A stretch of 64,000 bases of DNA from Goodfellowiella coeruleoviolacea (GCF_024171785.1 NZ_JAMTCK010000015.1:182766-246765), one strand, 5' to 3'. Shown: positions 47,998 through 57,600, counted from the first letter of the stretch. Numbers and translations: made by a program. The notes: generated by a model not told the origin, from the sequence alone.

Positions 47998-48834
47998 TCA
48001 GTCGTCGTAGGGGTCGTCGGCCGCGGAGGCGTAGTCCCAGTCAGCGGCCTGGCTCGGATCGATGATGGCGAACCGGGTGCCCAGCGGATCGGCCAGCACG
48101 GCCACCTTGCCCAGGGTGGACACGTACGGCTTGAACCGCAGCCGCCCGCCGTTGATCCGGGCCAGGTCCAGGGTCTGGTCGAAGCCCACGTCGGGATCGA
48201 CCGCGAAGTGCGCGATCCACCGCGGCCGCGTGTTGGCCGGCGCGTCCTCGGGCATCCGCACCCGGCCGATCACCGAGTCCTCGCCCGCGTACCAGACCAT
48301 GTAGTCCACGTACCGGCCGTCACCGAACTGCTTCTGCCCGTAGTCGAACAGCGCGCCGAAGAACCGGTCGGCCAGGGTGGCCCGGCGGATCACGAACTCC
48401 AGCCACACCAGCATGCCCGGCATGCCCGCGGCGAACCGCCAGTCCCGGTGGGGCTGGCACAGCCCGGCCGTGGCCCCGCTGGCGTCCTCGATCAGCGTCT
48501 TCGTGCCCACCCCCGGCACCACGTGCTCGCTCTCCAGCACCGTGCCGCCGTGCTGCTGCGCGGTCTTCGCGCGCCCGGCCAGATCACCGGTGGCCAGGTA
48601 GGGCGTCCAGTCCAGCACCGGCCCCCAGTGGTGGCGCAGCCCGGCGACCGGATCACCGAACAGCGTGGCCACGGTGTACGGCCGGCCCCAGCCGTCCGTT
48701 CGGGTCTCGTACTCCCAGCCGAACAGCGTGCGGTAGAAGTCCTGGGCCACGGCGGGGTTCTCGGTCGCCAACTCCACCCAGCACGGACTGCCCGGGACCG
48801 GAGTGGACACTTCCCTCGGGTTGGCCTCGGTCAT
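47998..48834 (-). CDS. VOC-superfamily protein with two glyoxalase-like domains
   Basis: A 278-residue protein containing two tandem vicinal-oxygen-chelate domains: residues about 12-130 (GSPCWVELATENPAVAQDFY, RTLFGWEYE) and about 145-265 (LVWLEFVIRRATLADRFFGA and DPLGTRFAIID). Proteins of this kind act in glyoxalase-like detoxification or antibiotic resistance, but the function here is unknown. ATG at 48834. It is convergent with the chitinase, 40 bases away. Confidence 0.85.
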   Translation of the reverse strand: MTEANPREVSTPVPGSPCWVELATENPAVAQDFYRTLFGWEYETRTDGWGRPYTVATLFGDPVAGLRHHWGPVLDWTPYLATGDLAGRAKTAQQHGGTVLESEHVVPGVGTKTLIEDASGATAGLCQPHRDWRFAAGMPGMLVWLEFVIRRATLADRFFGALFDYGQKQFGDGRYVDYMVWYAGEDSVIGRVRMPEDAPANTRPRWIAHFAVDPDVGFDQTLDLARINGGRLRFKPYVSTLGKVAVLADPLGTRFAIIDPSQAADWDYASAADDPYDD

Positions 48835-49141
48835 GGCCGCCTCCCCAGCATCCGCCGACAGCGGTCGGGCAGCCGGTGGGTTCCCGGCCGTTGTGGCAGA
48901 CCAACGACGTGAGCAGTGACCCACTGATCCTGACACACCTGATCAACCCGGGTCACGGGCTCGGGAAATCGCTGGGGTGGGTGGCGGTCCCGGTGGACAG
49001 GCGTCGGGGCGAAATCGAGCACATTTCCCGATTTGTCGCGAACGTGACCACCGGGTGTTTCTGCTGTAACGACGGGCCGGTCGCGTCTGTGGGGTGGTGC
49101 GATATCTATCGTGTGTACCGCCACGGTCAACAGGGGATGAG
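48835..49141. other. Intergenic region at the left border of the small-gene array
   Basis: About 307 bases, with base composition shifting to more AT from about 49,080 on. An open frame at 48876-49154 has no ribosome site and non-actinobacterial codon use and is not called. AGGGGATGAG immediately precedes the next gene. Confidence 0.4.
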
Positions 49142-49540
49142 GTGTGTTTGGTGATATTTTCTGGACTGGAGGCTCTGCAGAAAAGGCCAGGACATATCGA
49201 CTTCACTCTGGATGAGTTGGGGGAAGTTGATCTGAAGAACGAAGCTCGGGTGGTTGGCATCCGCTTTGTTCCGGGCCTTGATCACATGTCGATCTTTCTG
49301 GATTTCCGGTATGCAACTGCCCCCAAGTCAATAACGCTTGAGTTTGTTGACGTTGAACTGACCGATGTCGAGTATTACCTGCCAAGGGGTGTTGATCCGA
49401 TAGGTGGATATGCGGTGCTTATGGCGTTGGACTACTGGGCTCATAGCGAGACGGGTCGGGAAGGCTTCTCGTTCTATACGACCACGCTCGAAGTTGAATT
49501 CTATGCGGAAGAGGTCAGGGCTCATGTTCGGGATATATGA
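49142..49540 (+). CDS. Unrecognised small protein, Imm50-like paralog A1
   Basis: A 132-residue protein of no recognised family, AT-richer than its surroundings. The core FTLDELGEVDLKNEARVVG, IRFVPGLDHMSIFLDF and LEFVDVELTDVEYYLPRG and the end GREGFSFYTTTLEVEFYAEE are mirrored by the gene at 53807-54226. The beta-strand-rich pattern with ITLEF resembles Imm50-type immunity proteins of polymorphic toxin systems, a guess only. GTG at 49142 follows AGGGGAT; GTG at 49151 or 49094 are alternatives. Confidence 0.6.
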   Translation: MCLVIFSGLEALQKRPGHIDFTLDELGEVDLKNEARVVGIRFVPGLDHMSIFLDFRYATAPKSITLEFVDVELTDVEYYLPRGVDPIGGYAVLMALDYWAHSETGREGFSFYTTTLEVEFYAEEVRAHVRDI

Positions 49541-49552
49541 GATGTTCCGCGC

Positions 49553-49882
49553 TTGACTCTTCTGGTAAGGAAAGTGGGAGATATCCGCCCCACTGGGCAG
49601 GTTGCGAACTTGGTCTTGGCTCGCCGGGTGGAGGGTGCCGATGACCAGTGGGAACACGTCGAGGTCGAATACCCGGAGGGCGAAGATGCCTACTCGGAAT
49701 TAGTTACCGGAGAACTGGAGTGGTACGGCGAATGGCTGCGGCTTCGGTGGTTGCCGCCAGACGAAGCAGCTGAAGTGATCCGGGAGCAGGAATTCGCCGA
49801 TCCGTGGGGAGAGCCAGAGCTGTGCCCGGGGTTCAGGCTGCTCTGGTCACGGTTGAAGTCCGGCTTCCGGCGGCGTGCGTGA
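49553..49882 (+). CDS. Unrecognised small acidic protein B with TTA codon
   Basis: A 109-residue protein with an acidic, tryptophan-rich middle (DDQWEHVEVEYPEGED; ELEWYGEWLRLRWLPPDEAA) and a basic C-terminus (RLLWSRLKSGFRRRA). Start is TTG at 49553, or GTG at 49574 preceded by AAGGAAA. Codon 50 is TTA, which is rare in this organism and bldA-dependent in streptomycetes. It begins 12 bases after A1. No family is recognised. Confidence 0.5.
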   Translation: MTLLVRKVGDIRPTGQVANLVLARRVEGADDQWEHVEVEYPEGEDAYSELVTGELEWYGEWLRLRWLPPDEAAEVIREQEFADPWGEPELCPGFRLLWSRLKSGFRRRA

Positions 49883-49932
49883 TTGAATGGGAAGCCTTCC
49901 TGCCACATCGTTGCAGGAGCGATGGGTAACCG

Positions 49933-50463
49933 ATGGGCTGTCGGGAGCGAACAAATGCCGAACAGTCGCGGCACTGGGTTGAGGCGTTCGCTGCCACCGT
50001 CAACGCCACGATGGCCGGTTTGTCACGCGAGTGCCGGCTGACCGTCGTTGTACATCCGCCAGCCGTCCTACAGCGGGAGCTGCGGGGCCAGCCGCCAGGC
50101 AGCAGGACGTCCACGCTGACCGTCACGTGCGAAGAGAGTCAGGGGTTCCTGTCCATCGACCGAGTGCGCGGGATCAGCGTTCTTTACGAGTTCGAGGCCA
50201 ATCCGGAGAGCCCTGCTCGGCGGTACGCCGAATCCGGGCGCCGGTCAACAGGTAAGCGCAGCCCGCTGTCAGAAGTGGATCTCGTCAACCACGTGGTCGG
50301 CTTTCTGCTCGCCGGATACCGGTTCCTGCGTGTGCCCCTCCACGAGGAGCTTCGCATTCCTGGATTCGGTGCCACCGCGGAACTGCGCTGGATCAACCTG
50401 GACATCAGTTGCCCCCGGTTCAGTTCAGTCGCTGGCGGCCCACTGAGCAGTGAGGCGAGGTAG
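49933..50463 (+). CDS. Unrecognised protein C of the small-gene array
   Basis: A 176-residue soluble protein: an N-terminal helix (HWVEAFAATVNATMAGLSRE), then beta-strand-like segments (TLTVTCEESQGFLSIDRVRG; SVLYEFEANPESP), and a helix VDLVNHVVGFLLAGYRFLRV. The overall order resembles protein D at 54214. ATG at 49933 follows GGAG about 15 bases upstream. It may be an immunity protein by context only. Convergent with the MerR gene, 14 bases away. Confidence 0.5.
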   Translation: MGCRERTNAEQSRHWVEAFAATVNATMAGLSRECRLTVVVHPPAVLQRELRGQPPGSRTSTLTVTCEESQGFLSIDRVRGISVLYEFEANPESPARRYAESGRRSTGKRSPLSEVDLVNHVVGFLLAGYRFLRVPLHEELRIPGFGATAELRWINLDISCPRFSSVAGGPLSSEAR

Positions 50464-50477
50464 CCCGGGGCCGGGGA

Positions 50478-50954
50478 TCAGCGGCGGAGGCGGAGCGCCG
50501 ACCTGGGCGTGGTGGTGGTCGTGGCGGGCGTGTCCACGTCGAACGGCTCGTCCGCGGTCGCGCCGCCCGGCTCGTCCCCGTCGAGCAGGCACGTGTCCGG
50601 TTCCTCGGGCGCGGCCGTGATCAGGGCGTCCAGCGCGGTGCGGGCGGCGATGAGTTCGGCCACCGCGTTGGTGAGCCGGTCCCGCTCCTCCTCCAGGCCG
50701 GGAAGCACGCCCAGGCACGCCGGCGCCAGCCGCTTGTTCACGTCGGTCATGCACGGCAGCAGGTCGGCGATCCTCTCGGTGCCCAGCCCCGCCGCGAGCA
50801 GCGTGCGGATGTTCTGCACCCGCCGCACGTCCTCCTCGTCGTACTCGCGGTAGCCGCTGGGCCGGCGCGTGGGGTTGAGCAGCCCCTGCTCCTCGTAGTA
50901 GCGCAGCAGGCGCTGACTCACTCCGGTTCGTTGGGACAGCAGCCCGATGCGCAT
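50478..50954 (-). CDS. MerR-family transcriptional regulator
   Basis: A 158-residue MerR regulator. The N-terminal winged helix is MRIGLLSQRTGVSQRLLRYY, EEQGLLNPTRRPSGYREYD, then a long coiled helix for dimerisation (GLEEERDRLTNAVAELIAA). Residues after 120 are acidic, Thr/Pro-rich and variable. A cysteine pair (CMTDV, ACLGV) is not a classic metal site. ATG at 50954. It faces the reductase gene across a MerR-type promoter and should control it. Confidence 0.88.
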   Translation of the reverse strand: MRIGLLSQRTGVSQRLLRYYEEQGLLNPTRRPSGYREYDEEDVRRVQNIRTLLAAGLGTERIADLLPCMTDVNKRLAPACLGVLPGLEEERDRLTNAVAELIAARTALDALITAAPEEPDTCLLDGDEPGGATADEPFDVDTPATTTTTPRSALRLRR

Positions 50955-50979
50955 GTGACGACCACCATGAGGACGAGGT

Positions 50980-51011
50980 TTGACTCTCACATCGATGTGA
51001 GAACTTAGCGT
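50980..51011 (+). promoter_or_regulatory. MerR-type promoter with palindrome in the spacer
   Basis: TTGACT (-35, 50980-50985) is followed directly by the perfect palindrome CTCACATCGATGTGAG (50986-51001), then TTAGCG/TAGCGT as -10 at a 19-20 base spacing. This elongated spacing with a centred operator is diagnostic for MerR regulation. Confidence 0.75.
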
Positions 51012-51017
51012 CCCAGC

Positions 51018-51923
51018 ATGACCACAACACAGTCGACAACCGAACGTGCCGCCGTCACCGTCGTCGGACTCGGCCCGATGGGGCTGGCGCTCGCCGAGGC
51101 CCTGCTGGCCCAGGGACACCCGCTGACCGTGTGGAACCGCACCGCGGCCAAGGCCGACGCACTGGTCGCCAAGGGCGCCCACCGGGCGGCGAGCGTGGCG
51201 GACGCCGTGCTGGCCAGCCCGCTGACGATCACGTGCCTCAACGACTACGACACCATGTACCAGGTCTTCGCCGGCGCCGAGGAGGCACTGCGGGGCCGCG
51301 CCCTGATCAACCTCAACTCCGGCACCCCCACCGAGGCGCACGCGGCTGACGAGTGGGCGACGCGGACCGGCTTCGACTACCTCGACGGGGCGATCATGGT
51401 GCCGCCGCCGCTGGTCGGGACCCCCGGTGCGGTCTTCCTCTACAGCGGCCCCGAAGGCGTCTTCACCACCCACCGGCCGACGCTGGCGTCCCTGGGTGAC
51501 CCGCGCTTCCTCGGCGCCGACCCGGGCCGGGCGGTGCTGTACAACACGGCCCTGCTCGACCTGATGTACACCAGCATCAACGGGTTCCTGCACGCCGCCG
51601 CCCTGGTCGGCTCGGCGGGTGTGCCCGCGGCCACGTTCGCCGACCTGGCGGTCAACTGGTTCCTGCCCACGGTCGTGGACGCCACCCTGCTCGCGCAGGC
51701 CGAGGAACTCGACCGGAGCAACTACCCGGGCGACCTCGGCTCGCTGGAGATGAACCGCACCGCGCTGGAGCACATCACGCGCACCAGCGTGGAACAGGGC
51801 GTGCACGTGGACCTGCCGAGGCTGGCGCAGCAGATCGCGGAACAGGCGATCGCCGAGGGCCACGGCGACAAGAACTACTTCGCCGTGTTCGAGGTCCTCA
51901 AGAAGGCGCGCGCCGGCGCCTAG
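51018..51923 (+). CDS. NAD(P)-dependent oxidoreductase (beta-hydroxyacid dehydrogenase / imine-reductase-like)
   Basis: A 301-residue protein with the N-terminal NADPH-binding domain of 6-phosphogluconate dehydrogenase-like enzymes: VTVVGLGPMGLALAEALLAQ, then VWNRTAAKAD (NADP-type Arg). The helical C-terminal part, with DLMYTSINGFLHAAALVGSA, resembles imine reductases and related beta-hydroxyacid dehydrogenases. ATG at 51018 follows the MerR promoter by a 6-base leader after the -10. MerR-inducible reductases often detoxify or modify small molecules. Substrate unknown. Confidence 0.85.
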   Translation: MTTTQSTTERAAVTVVGLGPMGLALAEALLAQGHPLTVWNRTAAKADALVAKGAHRAASVADAVLASPLTITCLNDYDTMYQVFAGAEEALRGRALINLNSGTPTEAHAADEWATRTGFDYLDGAIMVPPPLVGTPGAVFLYSGPEGVFTTHRPTLASLGDPRFLGADPGRAVLYNTALLDLMYTSINGFLHAAALVGSAGVPAATFADLAVNWFLPTVVDATLLAQAEELDRSNYPGDLGSLEMNRTALEHITRTSVEQGVHVDLPRLAQQIAEQAIAEGHGDKNYFAVFEVLKKARAGA

Positions 51924-52067
51924 GTAGCTCCGGTTCCCACCCGGCACGTGCCCCGCTGTCCCGGCGCCCGGGATCGCCCCTGGTCAGGTCGGCGGGAAAT
52001 CGCTTGGAGCGGCGGGGCATCGGCGTCGATGATTCCCAGGGCGTCAGTCTGGGGAACAGGGGCAGCC

Positions 52068-52892
52068 GTGCACGAGGATGAGCCGCTGACGAGTCGAGCC
52101 GAAGACCTGCGTCACGCGGACCGGCACGCTGAGGCGATTGAGGTGCTCCGCGCGGCGGTCGCAGCCGGTGAGTGCTCGGCGCCTCGGGAACTCGCCTACG
52201 CCCTGCTCGGTAGCGACCAGCCGCGTGAGGCGTTGGAGGTCGTGAAGCGGGCGATCAGGCGCGGGCGGACCGATCTGTACAGCCTGCTCGGCTCGATCGC
52301 GTCGGAACTCGATGAGTCGAGAGCAGCCGAGGACGCGTATCGCAAAGCCCTCGGCCACGGTGACCTGTCCGCGTTGAACGACTACGGCGTGTTCCTCCGC
52401 GACGAGAAGCGGTTCGTTGAGGCGGCCGAGGTGCTGCGCAGGTCCGCGGATTTCGGTGACGTGCTGGCCCCCAGCAACCTGATCCACCTCTACGAGGACG
52501 ACCTGGACGACCCGGAAACCGCGATCGAGGTCGGCGAGAAGTACCTGGCTCCGGACAAACCCGCCGTGTACACGGCACTCGCTGCCGCCTACGCGGCGGT
52601 GGGTCGGACAGGCGAAGCCGGCGAGTTGTTCCAGCGAGCGATCGAGTTGGACGCGCCACGGGCGCACCAGAAGTACGCGTGGTTCCTCTGGGACCACGAA
52701 GAGGACCTGGCCGCGTGCGAGCGCGAGTTCTGGGCGGCGTTCGACAACGACGAGGAGGGCTGGAGCTATGCGCTCGGCTACTTCCTCGTCGACCGGGGGC
52801 GGATCGACGAGGCGCGAGCAGTGCTGGAGCACGGCGCCACCTGGGGCGACATGAACGCCCGCGAACTGCTGGCGGAACTGGAGACGAGGTAG
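52068..52892 (+). CDS. Tetratricopeptide-repeat protein
   Basis: A 274-residue all-helical protein with TPR/Sel1-like repeats, e.g. HAEAIEVLRAAVAAGECSAP, REALEVVKRAIRRGRTDLYS, RAAEDAYRKALGHGDLSALN and TGEAGELFQRAIELDAPRAH. It probably acts as a protein-binding scaffold. GTG at 52068 follows AGGGG at 52058-52062; ATG at 52029 lacks a ribosome site. It heads a run of three closely spaced genes, the next starting 5 bases later. Confidence 0.75.
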   Translation: MHEDEPLTSRAEDLRHADRHAEAIEVLRAAVAAGECSAPRELAYALLGSDQPREALEVVKRAIRRGRTDLYSLLGSIASELDESRAAEDAYRKALGHGDLSALNDYGVFLRDEKRFVEAAEVLRRSADFGDVLAPSNLIHLYEDDLDDPETAIEVGEKYLAPDKPAVYTALAAAYAAVGRTGEAGELFQRAIELDAPRAHQKYAWFLWDHEEDLAACEREFWAAFDNDEEGWSYALGYFLVDRGRIDEARAVLEHGATWGDMNARELLAELETR

Positions 52893-52897
52893 CTCTG

Positions 52898-53206
52898 ATG
52901 AGCGATCGGGTGGATGTCCTGGCCGCCGTGTTCGGCGGTACGCGGGCGCCGTCACCGCCGCAACCGGATGACGATGTCGAGTTCGAGAACTGGGCGCGAC
53001 TGGTGGAAGTGGACGCCGACCTGGCGGGCATCCAGCACACCGCATTGCACGGGGGCGGGCTCGACCGGAGCGGGCTCCGGAAGCTGCGTGCTCGGCTGGC
53101 CCGGATCGAACCGGGGCGGAGCGACCTGATCGCGTGGAAGCAGGGGATGGCGGCTGACGTCGTCGCTCTCCTCGGCGGTGGAGGCACCGGTGACCGGGGG
53201 CGTTGA
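52898..53206 (+). CDS. Unrecognised 102-residue protein
   Basis: A small hydrophilic protein (MSDRVDVLAAVFGGTRAPSP) rich in Asp, Arg and Leu, probably helical in the centre (LDRSGLRKLRARLARI). ATG at 52898 follows GAGG of the TPR stop context by seven bases. It overlaps the next gene by 17 bases. No family or function is recognised. Confidence 0.5.
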   Translation: MSDRVDVLAAVFGGTRAPSPPQPDDDVEFENWARLVEVDADLAGIQHTALHGGGLDRSGLRKLRARLARIEPGRSDLIAWKQGMAADVVALLGGGGTGDRGR

Positions 53207-53786
53207 CCTGGCGGAGATCCTGGTGCACGCGCGGCGCGCCTACGGCGATCTCCAGAATCCCGACTACGGCTTCTTCGTTGACCCGCCGCGTGATCGGTCT
53301 TGCTTTGACTGGCTGTGGGCACTGCTGGGCGTGCGGACTGACCCCGAGGATGCCGACGCCGAAACGCCGGCCCTCCCGCCGTGGTGTGTCGCGATCGATC
53401 AGCTGCGGAGTTTCCTGCGCGCGGAGGACTGGACCGGCCCCGACGACGTCAGCTACGCCTACACGTTGACAACGCCGCGACCCGGCGGGGGGACGTGGTT
53501 GTTGTGGCTGTCCGGGGTCGGGCCGTTCGCCTTGCTCATCTACGTTCCGCCCGATCGTGAGTTGGCCGAGCGCGCGCACGTGCGGACCGGACCGTGGCCT
53601 GGTAACCCGCCGGAAGCCGCCCGCGTCTTCGCGATCCTGCGGGATGCGGGGGTGACGCTGTTGCGCGCCGCGGATGTCGAGGCGACGGTGGCCGAGTTCC
53701 GTCCCTGGCACGGAGAGGTTCCCGCGTCGGTCTTCACCGTGCTGTTCAGCGAGGACGAGCTGCCCTGGCGGCATGCCAACTTCTGA
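53190..53786 (+). CDS. Unrecognised 198-residue protein
   Basis: A soluble protein: VDLAEILVHARRAYGDLQNP, then FDWLWALLGVRTDPED, VSYAYTLTTPRPGGGTWLLW, and a C-terminal half ending SVFTVLFSEDELPWRHANF. Alternating beta and helix suggests a compact domain; an immunity-like role is only a contextual guess. GTG at 53190 has TGGAGG five bases upstream, better than GTG at 53178. Confidence 0.5.
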   Translation: MTGGVDLAEILVHARRAYGDLQNPDYGFFVDPPRDRSCFDWLWALLGVRTDPEDADAETPALPPWCVAIDQLRSFLRAEDWTGPDDVSYAYTLTTPRPGGGTWLLWLSGVGPFALLIYVPPDRELAERAHVRTGPWPGNPPEAARVFAILRDAGVTLLRAADVEATVAEFRPWHGEVPASVFTVLFSEDELPWRHANF

Positions 53787-53806
53787 CGCGGGTGAGGGAG
53801 CGAACA

Positions 53807-54226
53807 TTGGCTGAGACGTGGCGCCCGGTGAGATTCTCGGGGATCAGTCCACTGCGGAGCGGAACATCACTCATCGACGTGACACTCGATGAGTTGGGAG
53901 ACGTCGATCTGCGGAATGACGCCTCGGTGACGGCTATCCGGTTCCTCCCGGGCAAGCAGCACATGTCGATATTCTTTGACTTTCGACACGACAGCATCCC
54001 CGTGATGATAACTCTTGAGTTCTGCGCTGTTGAGCTGGACAAGATTGGATATTATCTGCCGACGGGAGTTGAACCCACGTACGGAAACGCGCTGCTTTCC
54101 AGTTTGCTGTACTGGAAGAACCAGGACAGTGGACGCGAGGGGTTCACCGTTGACACCACCGCCCTTGAGGTGGAGTTCTACACGGAGGAACTCAGGGCCC
54201 AGGTGTGGCGGGCATGGCAGGGCTAG
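53807..54226 (+). CDS. Unrecognised small protein, Imm50-like paralog A2
   Basis: A 139-residue paralog of the gene at 49142-49540: VTLDELGDVDLRNDASVTAI, FLPGKQHMSIFFDFRH, ITLEFCAVELDKIGYYLPTG and GREGFTVDTTALEVEFYTEE align without large gaps. TTG at 53807 has GAGGGA seven bases upstream; GTG at 53792 is the alternative. It overlaps the start of the next gene. An immunity-like fold is inferred by weak resemblance. Confidence 0.55.
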   Translation: MAETWRPVRFSGISPLRSGTSLIDVTLDELGDVDLRNDASVTAIRFLPGKQHMSIFFDFRHDSIPVMITLEFCAVELDKIGYYLPTGVEPTYGNALLSSLLYWKNQDSGREGFTVDTTALEVEFYTEELRAQVWRAWQG

Positions 54227-54525
54227 GTAGGTGGCGGCGGCAGCTCCCGGAGATCTCCGCGCTGTGCGACGAGTGGTTGTCCTCGGTCACCGTCCGCGAA
54301 ATGGGCGAGAACAGGGTGACCGTCGAGGTGGAACCGGCGACTGAGCCGCCGGCCGGTGCGTTGTGGAACTGGTGGATGACGTTTTCGTGCGGGGACCGCG
54401 AGATCTCGGCGGTTGTTTCCGAAGATCTGGGGAAAATGTTGTTCGAGGACCGGGCTGGTCGTTTTGAGGACGAGGTTCCGGTTCGCGATGTGGTGCGTTA
54501 CCTGATCGGTCGATTCGTTGGCTAG
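54214..54525 (+). CDS. Unrecognised 103-residue protein D
   Basis: A small protein beginning MAGLGRWRRQLPEISALCDE, with strand-like NRVTVEVEPATEPP and WWMTFSCGDREISAVVSEDL segments and a C-terminal helix VPVRDVVRYLIGRFVG. Its layout recalls protein C, whose helix reads VDLVNHVVGFLLAGYRF. Thus A1-B-C and A2-D may be related units. ATG at 54214 lies in the 3' end of A2; GTG at 54205 is possible. Confidence 0.45.
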   Translation: MAGLGRWRRQLPEISALCDEWLSSVTVREMGENRVTVEVEPATEPPAGALWNWWMTFSCGDREISAVVSEDLGKMLFEDRAGRFEDEVPVRDVVRYLIGRFVG

Positions 54526-54642
54526 GACCTGGGTAGCGCCCGTCCGGGTGCGGCCTTGCGGACCCCTCGGGTAACCCGCGACGAGGGTCGGGCGGTGTGC
54601 CCGGGCGCTGGGCTGTCGGAGCAGCGTGGTTCTATCGCACGC

Positions 54643-57600
54643 GTGCCACCCACCGCTTCCGCGCCCACTGTGGCGCCGCTCCTGGTCCGCCGGCCGGTGG
54701 GCGCTTCGCCCCGGCCGCGCTGGTCGGCGGCTGCCCGCCAGGTGCTGGACAGCCCGGGCGGGTTCCTCAAGGTGCTCGGCGGGCCCGGCAGCGGCAAGAC
54801 CACGCTGCTGGCCGAGGTGGCCGCCGACCGGGTGCTGCGGGGTGGGGCCGACCCGGAGAACGTGCTGGTGCTCACGGCCAGCCGGCGCGCGGCCAACGCC
54901 ATGCGCGCCCGGATCACCCGGCTGCTGACCGGGGACGCGGACGGCGAGCACGGCGACACGCTGCGCACCGTCCGGCAACCCCTGGTGCGGACCGTCCACT
55001 CGTACGCGTTCGCGGTGCTGCGCGCCCAGGCCGTGCTGCGCGACACCGCGCCACCCCGGCTGCTGGCCGCGCCCGAGCAGCAGGCCATGATCCGCGAACT
55101 GCTCGCCGGTGACATCGAGGCGGGGGCCCCGCACTGGCCGGAGCGGCTGCGGCCGGCGCTGGGGCTGCCCGGCTTCGCCGCGGAACTGCGGGACCTGCTG
55201 CTGCGGGCCGCCGAACGCGGGCTCGGGCCGGAGGACCTGCGGGAACTCGGCGAGCGGCACGGGGTGCCCGAGTGGGTGGCGGCCGGCACGTTCGGCGTGC
55301 AGTACGAGGAGGTCACGCTGCTCGCCGGGTTCGAGGCCGGCCGGGAGAGCGGGCCGGCGCTGGACGCGGCCGAGCTGGTGACCAGCGCGCTGCTGGCGTT
55401 CGACAACGACGAGGAGCTGCTGGCGGCCGAGCGGGCCCGGGTGCGGCACCTGCTGGTGGACGACGCCCAGCACCTCGACCCGCTCCAGTTCGCGCTGATC
55501 CGGACCCTGGCCGGGGACGAGGGCAGGACCGGCGAACTGGTTCTGGCCGGCGACCCGGACCAGGCGATCTTCTCCTTCCGGGGCGCCGATCCCCGGCTGC
55601 TGGTCGAGGCCGACCCGGGCGCGGGCCGCACGGTGGTGCTCGCCGAGAACCACCGGATGGCGCCGAACGTGGCCACGGCGGTGCGCCGGCTGGCCGCCCG
55701 GCTGCCCGGTGTCTCGCCCACCCGGGAGTCCACCCCGGACAGTCCACAGGAGACTGGAACCGGCAGCGTGCAGGTGCGGTTGCTGTCCTCGACCGCGCAG
55801 GAGGCCAGCTGGATCGCGGACCAGCTGCGCCGCGCGCACCTGCTGGAGGGCGTGCCGTGGTCGGAGATGGCCGTGCTGGTCCGGTCCACCGCGAACACCC
55901 TGCCGGTGCTGCGCCGGGCCATGCTGGCCGCGGGCGTGCCGGTGGCGGTGCCCGCCGACGAACTGCCGCTGGCCCAGCAGGCCGCGGTGCGCCCGCTGCT
56001 GGCGATCCTGCGCTGCGCCGCCGAACCCGAGGCGCTGGACGAGGACACCGCGGCCATGCTGCTGGCCTCGCCGTTCGGCGGCGCCGACCCGCTGGCGCTG
56101 CGCCGGCTGCGGCGCGGCCTGCGCCGGCTGGAGTTGGCCGCCGGCGGCGACCGGGCCAGCGGTGACCTGCTGGTCGAGGTGCTGACCTCGGTGGACGTGC
56201 TGGCCGCGCTGGAGGACGCCGAGGCCGAGCCGGCCCGCCGGATCGCCGGGCTGCTGGCGGTGGCCAGGCAGGCGCTGGCCGAGGGCCTTGGCGTGGAAAT
56301 GGTGCTGTGGCGGGTGTGGCAGGCCAGTGGCCTGGAACCGCGCTGGGTGGCCCAAGCCGGCCGGGGCGGGGTGGGCGGCGCCCAGGCCGACCGGGACCTG
56401 GACTCGGTGGTCGCGCTGTTCGACGCCGCCGCCAAGTACGCGGACCGGCTGCCCGGCGCGGGCGTCACCGAGTTCGCCGACTACCTGGCCGCGCAGGACA
56501 TCGTGGGCGACACCCTGGCGCCGGCCGCGCCGATCGGCGAGGCGGTGGCGGTGCTCACCGCGCACGCCGCCGCCGGTCGCGAGTGGACGGTGGTGGCCGT
56601 GCCCGGCGTGCAGGAGGGCACCTGGCCGGACCTGCGGCTGCGCGGCTCGCTGCTGGGCGTCGAACGCATGGTGGACCTGCTGTCCGGTGTGGACCCGGCG
56701 ACCACGCCGGTGTCGGCCACGGCGCCGCTGCTGGCCGAGGAACGCCGGCTGCTGCTGGTCGCGGCCAGCCGGGCCCGGCGCACCCTGCTGGTCAGCGCGG
56801 TGCGCGGGGACGAGGAACAGCCGTCGCGGTTCCTGGACGAGCTGGACGGGCTGGCCGCCGACCCGCAGGCCACGCCCCGACCGGTGTTCACCCCGCAACG
56901 CGGCCTGGTGCTGGCCGAACTCGTCGGGGAGCTGCGCCGGGTGGTGTGCGACGCGGGCGAGCCCACCGACCGGCGGCGGCGCGCGGCCACCCAGCTGGCC
57001 CGGCTGGCCAAGGCCGGCGTGCCCGGCGCGCACCCCAACTCCTGGTACGGACTGCCGGCCGCGTCCAGCAACACTCCACTGTGGACACGCGGGCAGCGGG
57101 TCAACGTGTCCCCGTCCACCATCGACGTGCTGACCAAGTGCCCGCTGCGCTGGATGGTGGAGCGGCACGGCGGACAGGACCCGGCCGAACTGGCCTCGAT
57201 CACCGGCACCCTGGTGCACGCCCTGGCCCAGGCCGCGGCCAGCGGCGCCGACCGGGACGCGCTGCGCGCCAAGCTGGACGAGGCGTGGGCGGCGGTGGAC
57301 GCGGGCGCGCCGTGGTTCTCCCGCCGGGAGCGCCAGCGGGTGGAGCGGATGCTGGACACCTTCCTCGACTGGCAGGACCGCAGCCGGGGCGAACTCGACC
57401 AGGTCGCGGTGGAGCAGGAACTGTCCGTGGACATCCCGCCGGAGACCACGCCCGACGGCCGGCCGGGCGGGCCGTGGCTGCGGGTCAAGGGCCGGGTCGA
57501 CCGGCTGGAGACCGACGCGGCCGGCCGGCCGGTGGTGGTGGACATCAAGACCGCCAAGACCCCGGTCACCAAGGGTGAGGCCGAGGCGCACCCGCAGCTG

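Noticed and set aside
48876-49154. 92-residue open frame between the VOC gene and the island
   Set aside because: No ribosome site, overlaps the probable start region of A1 and lacks any domain.
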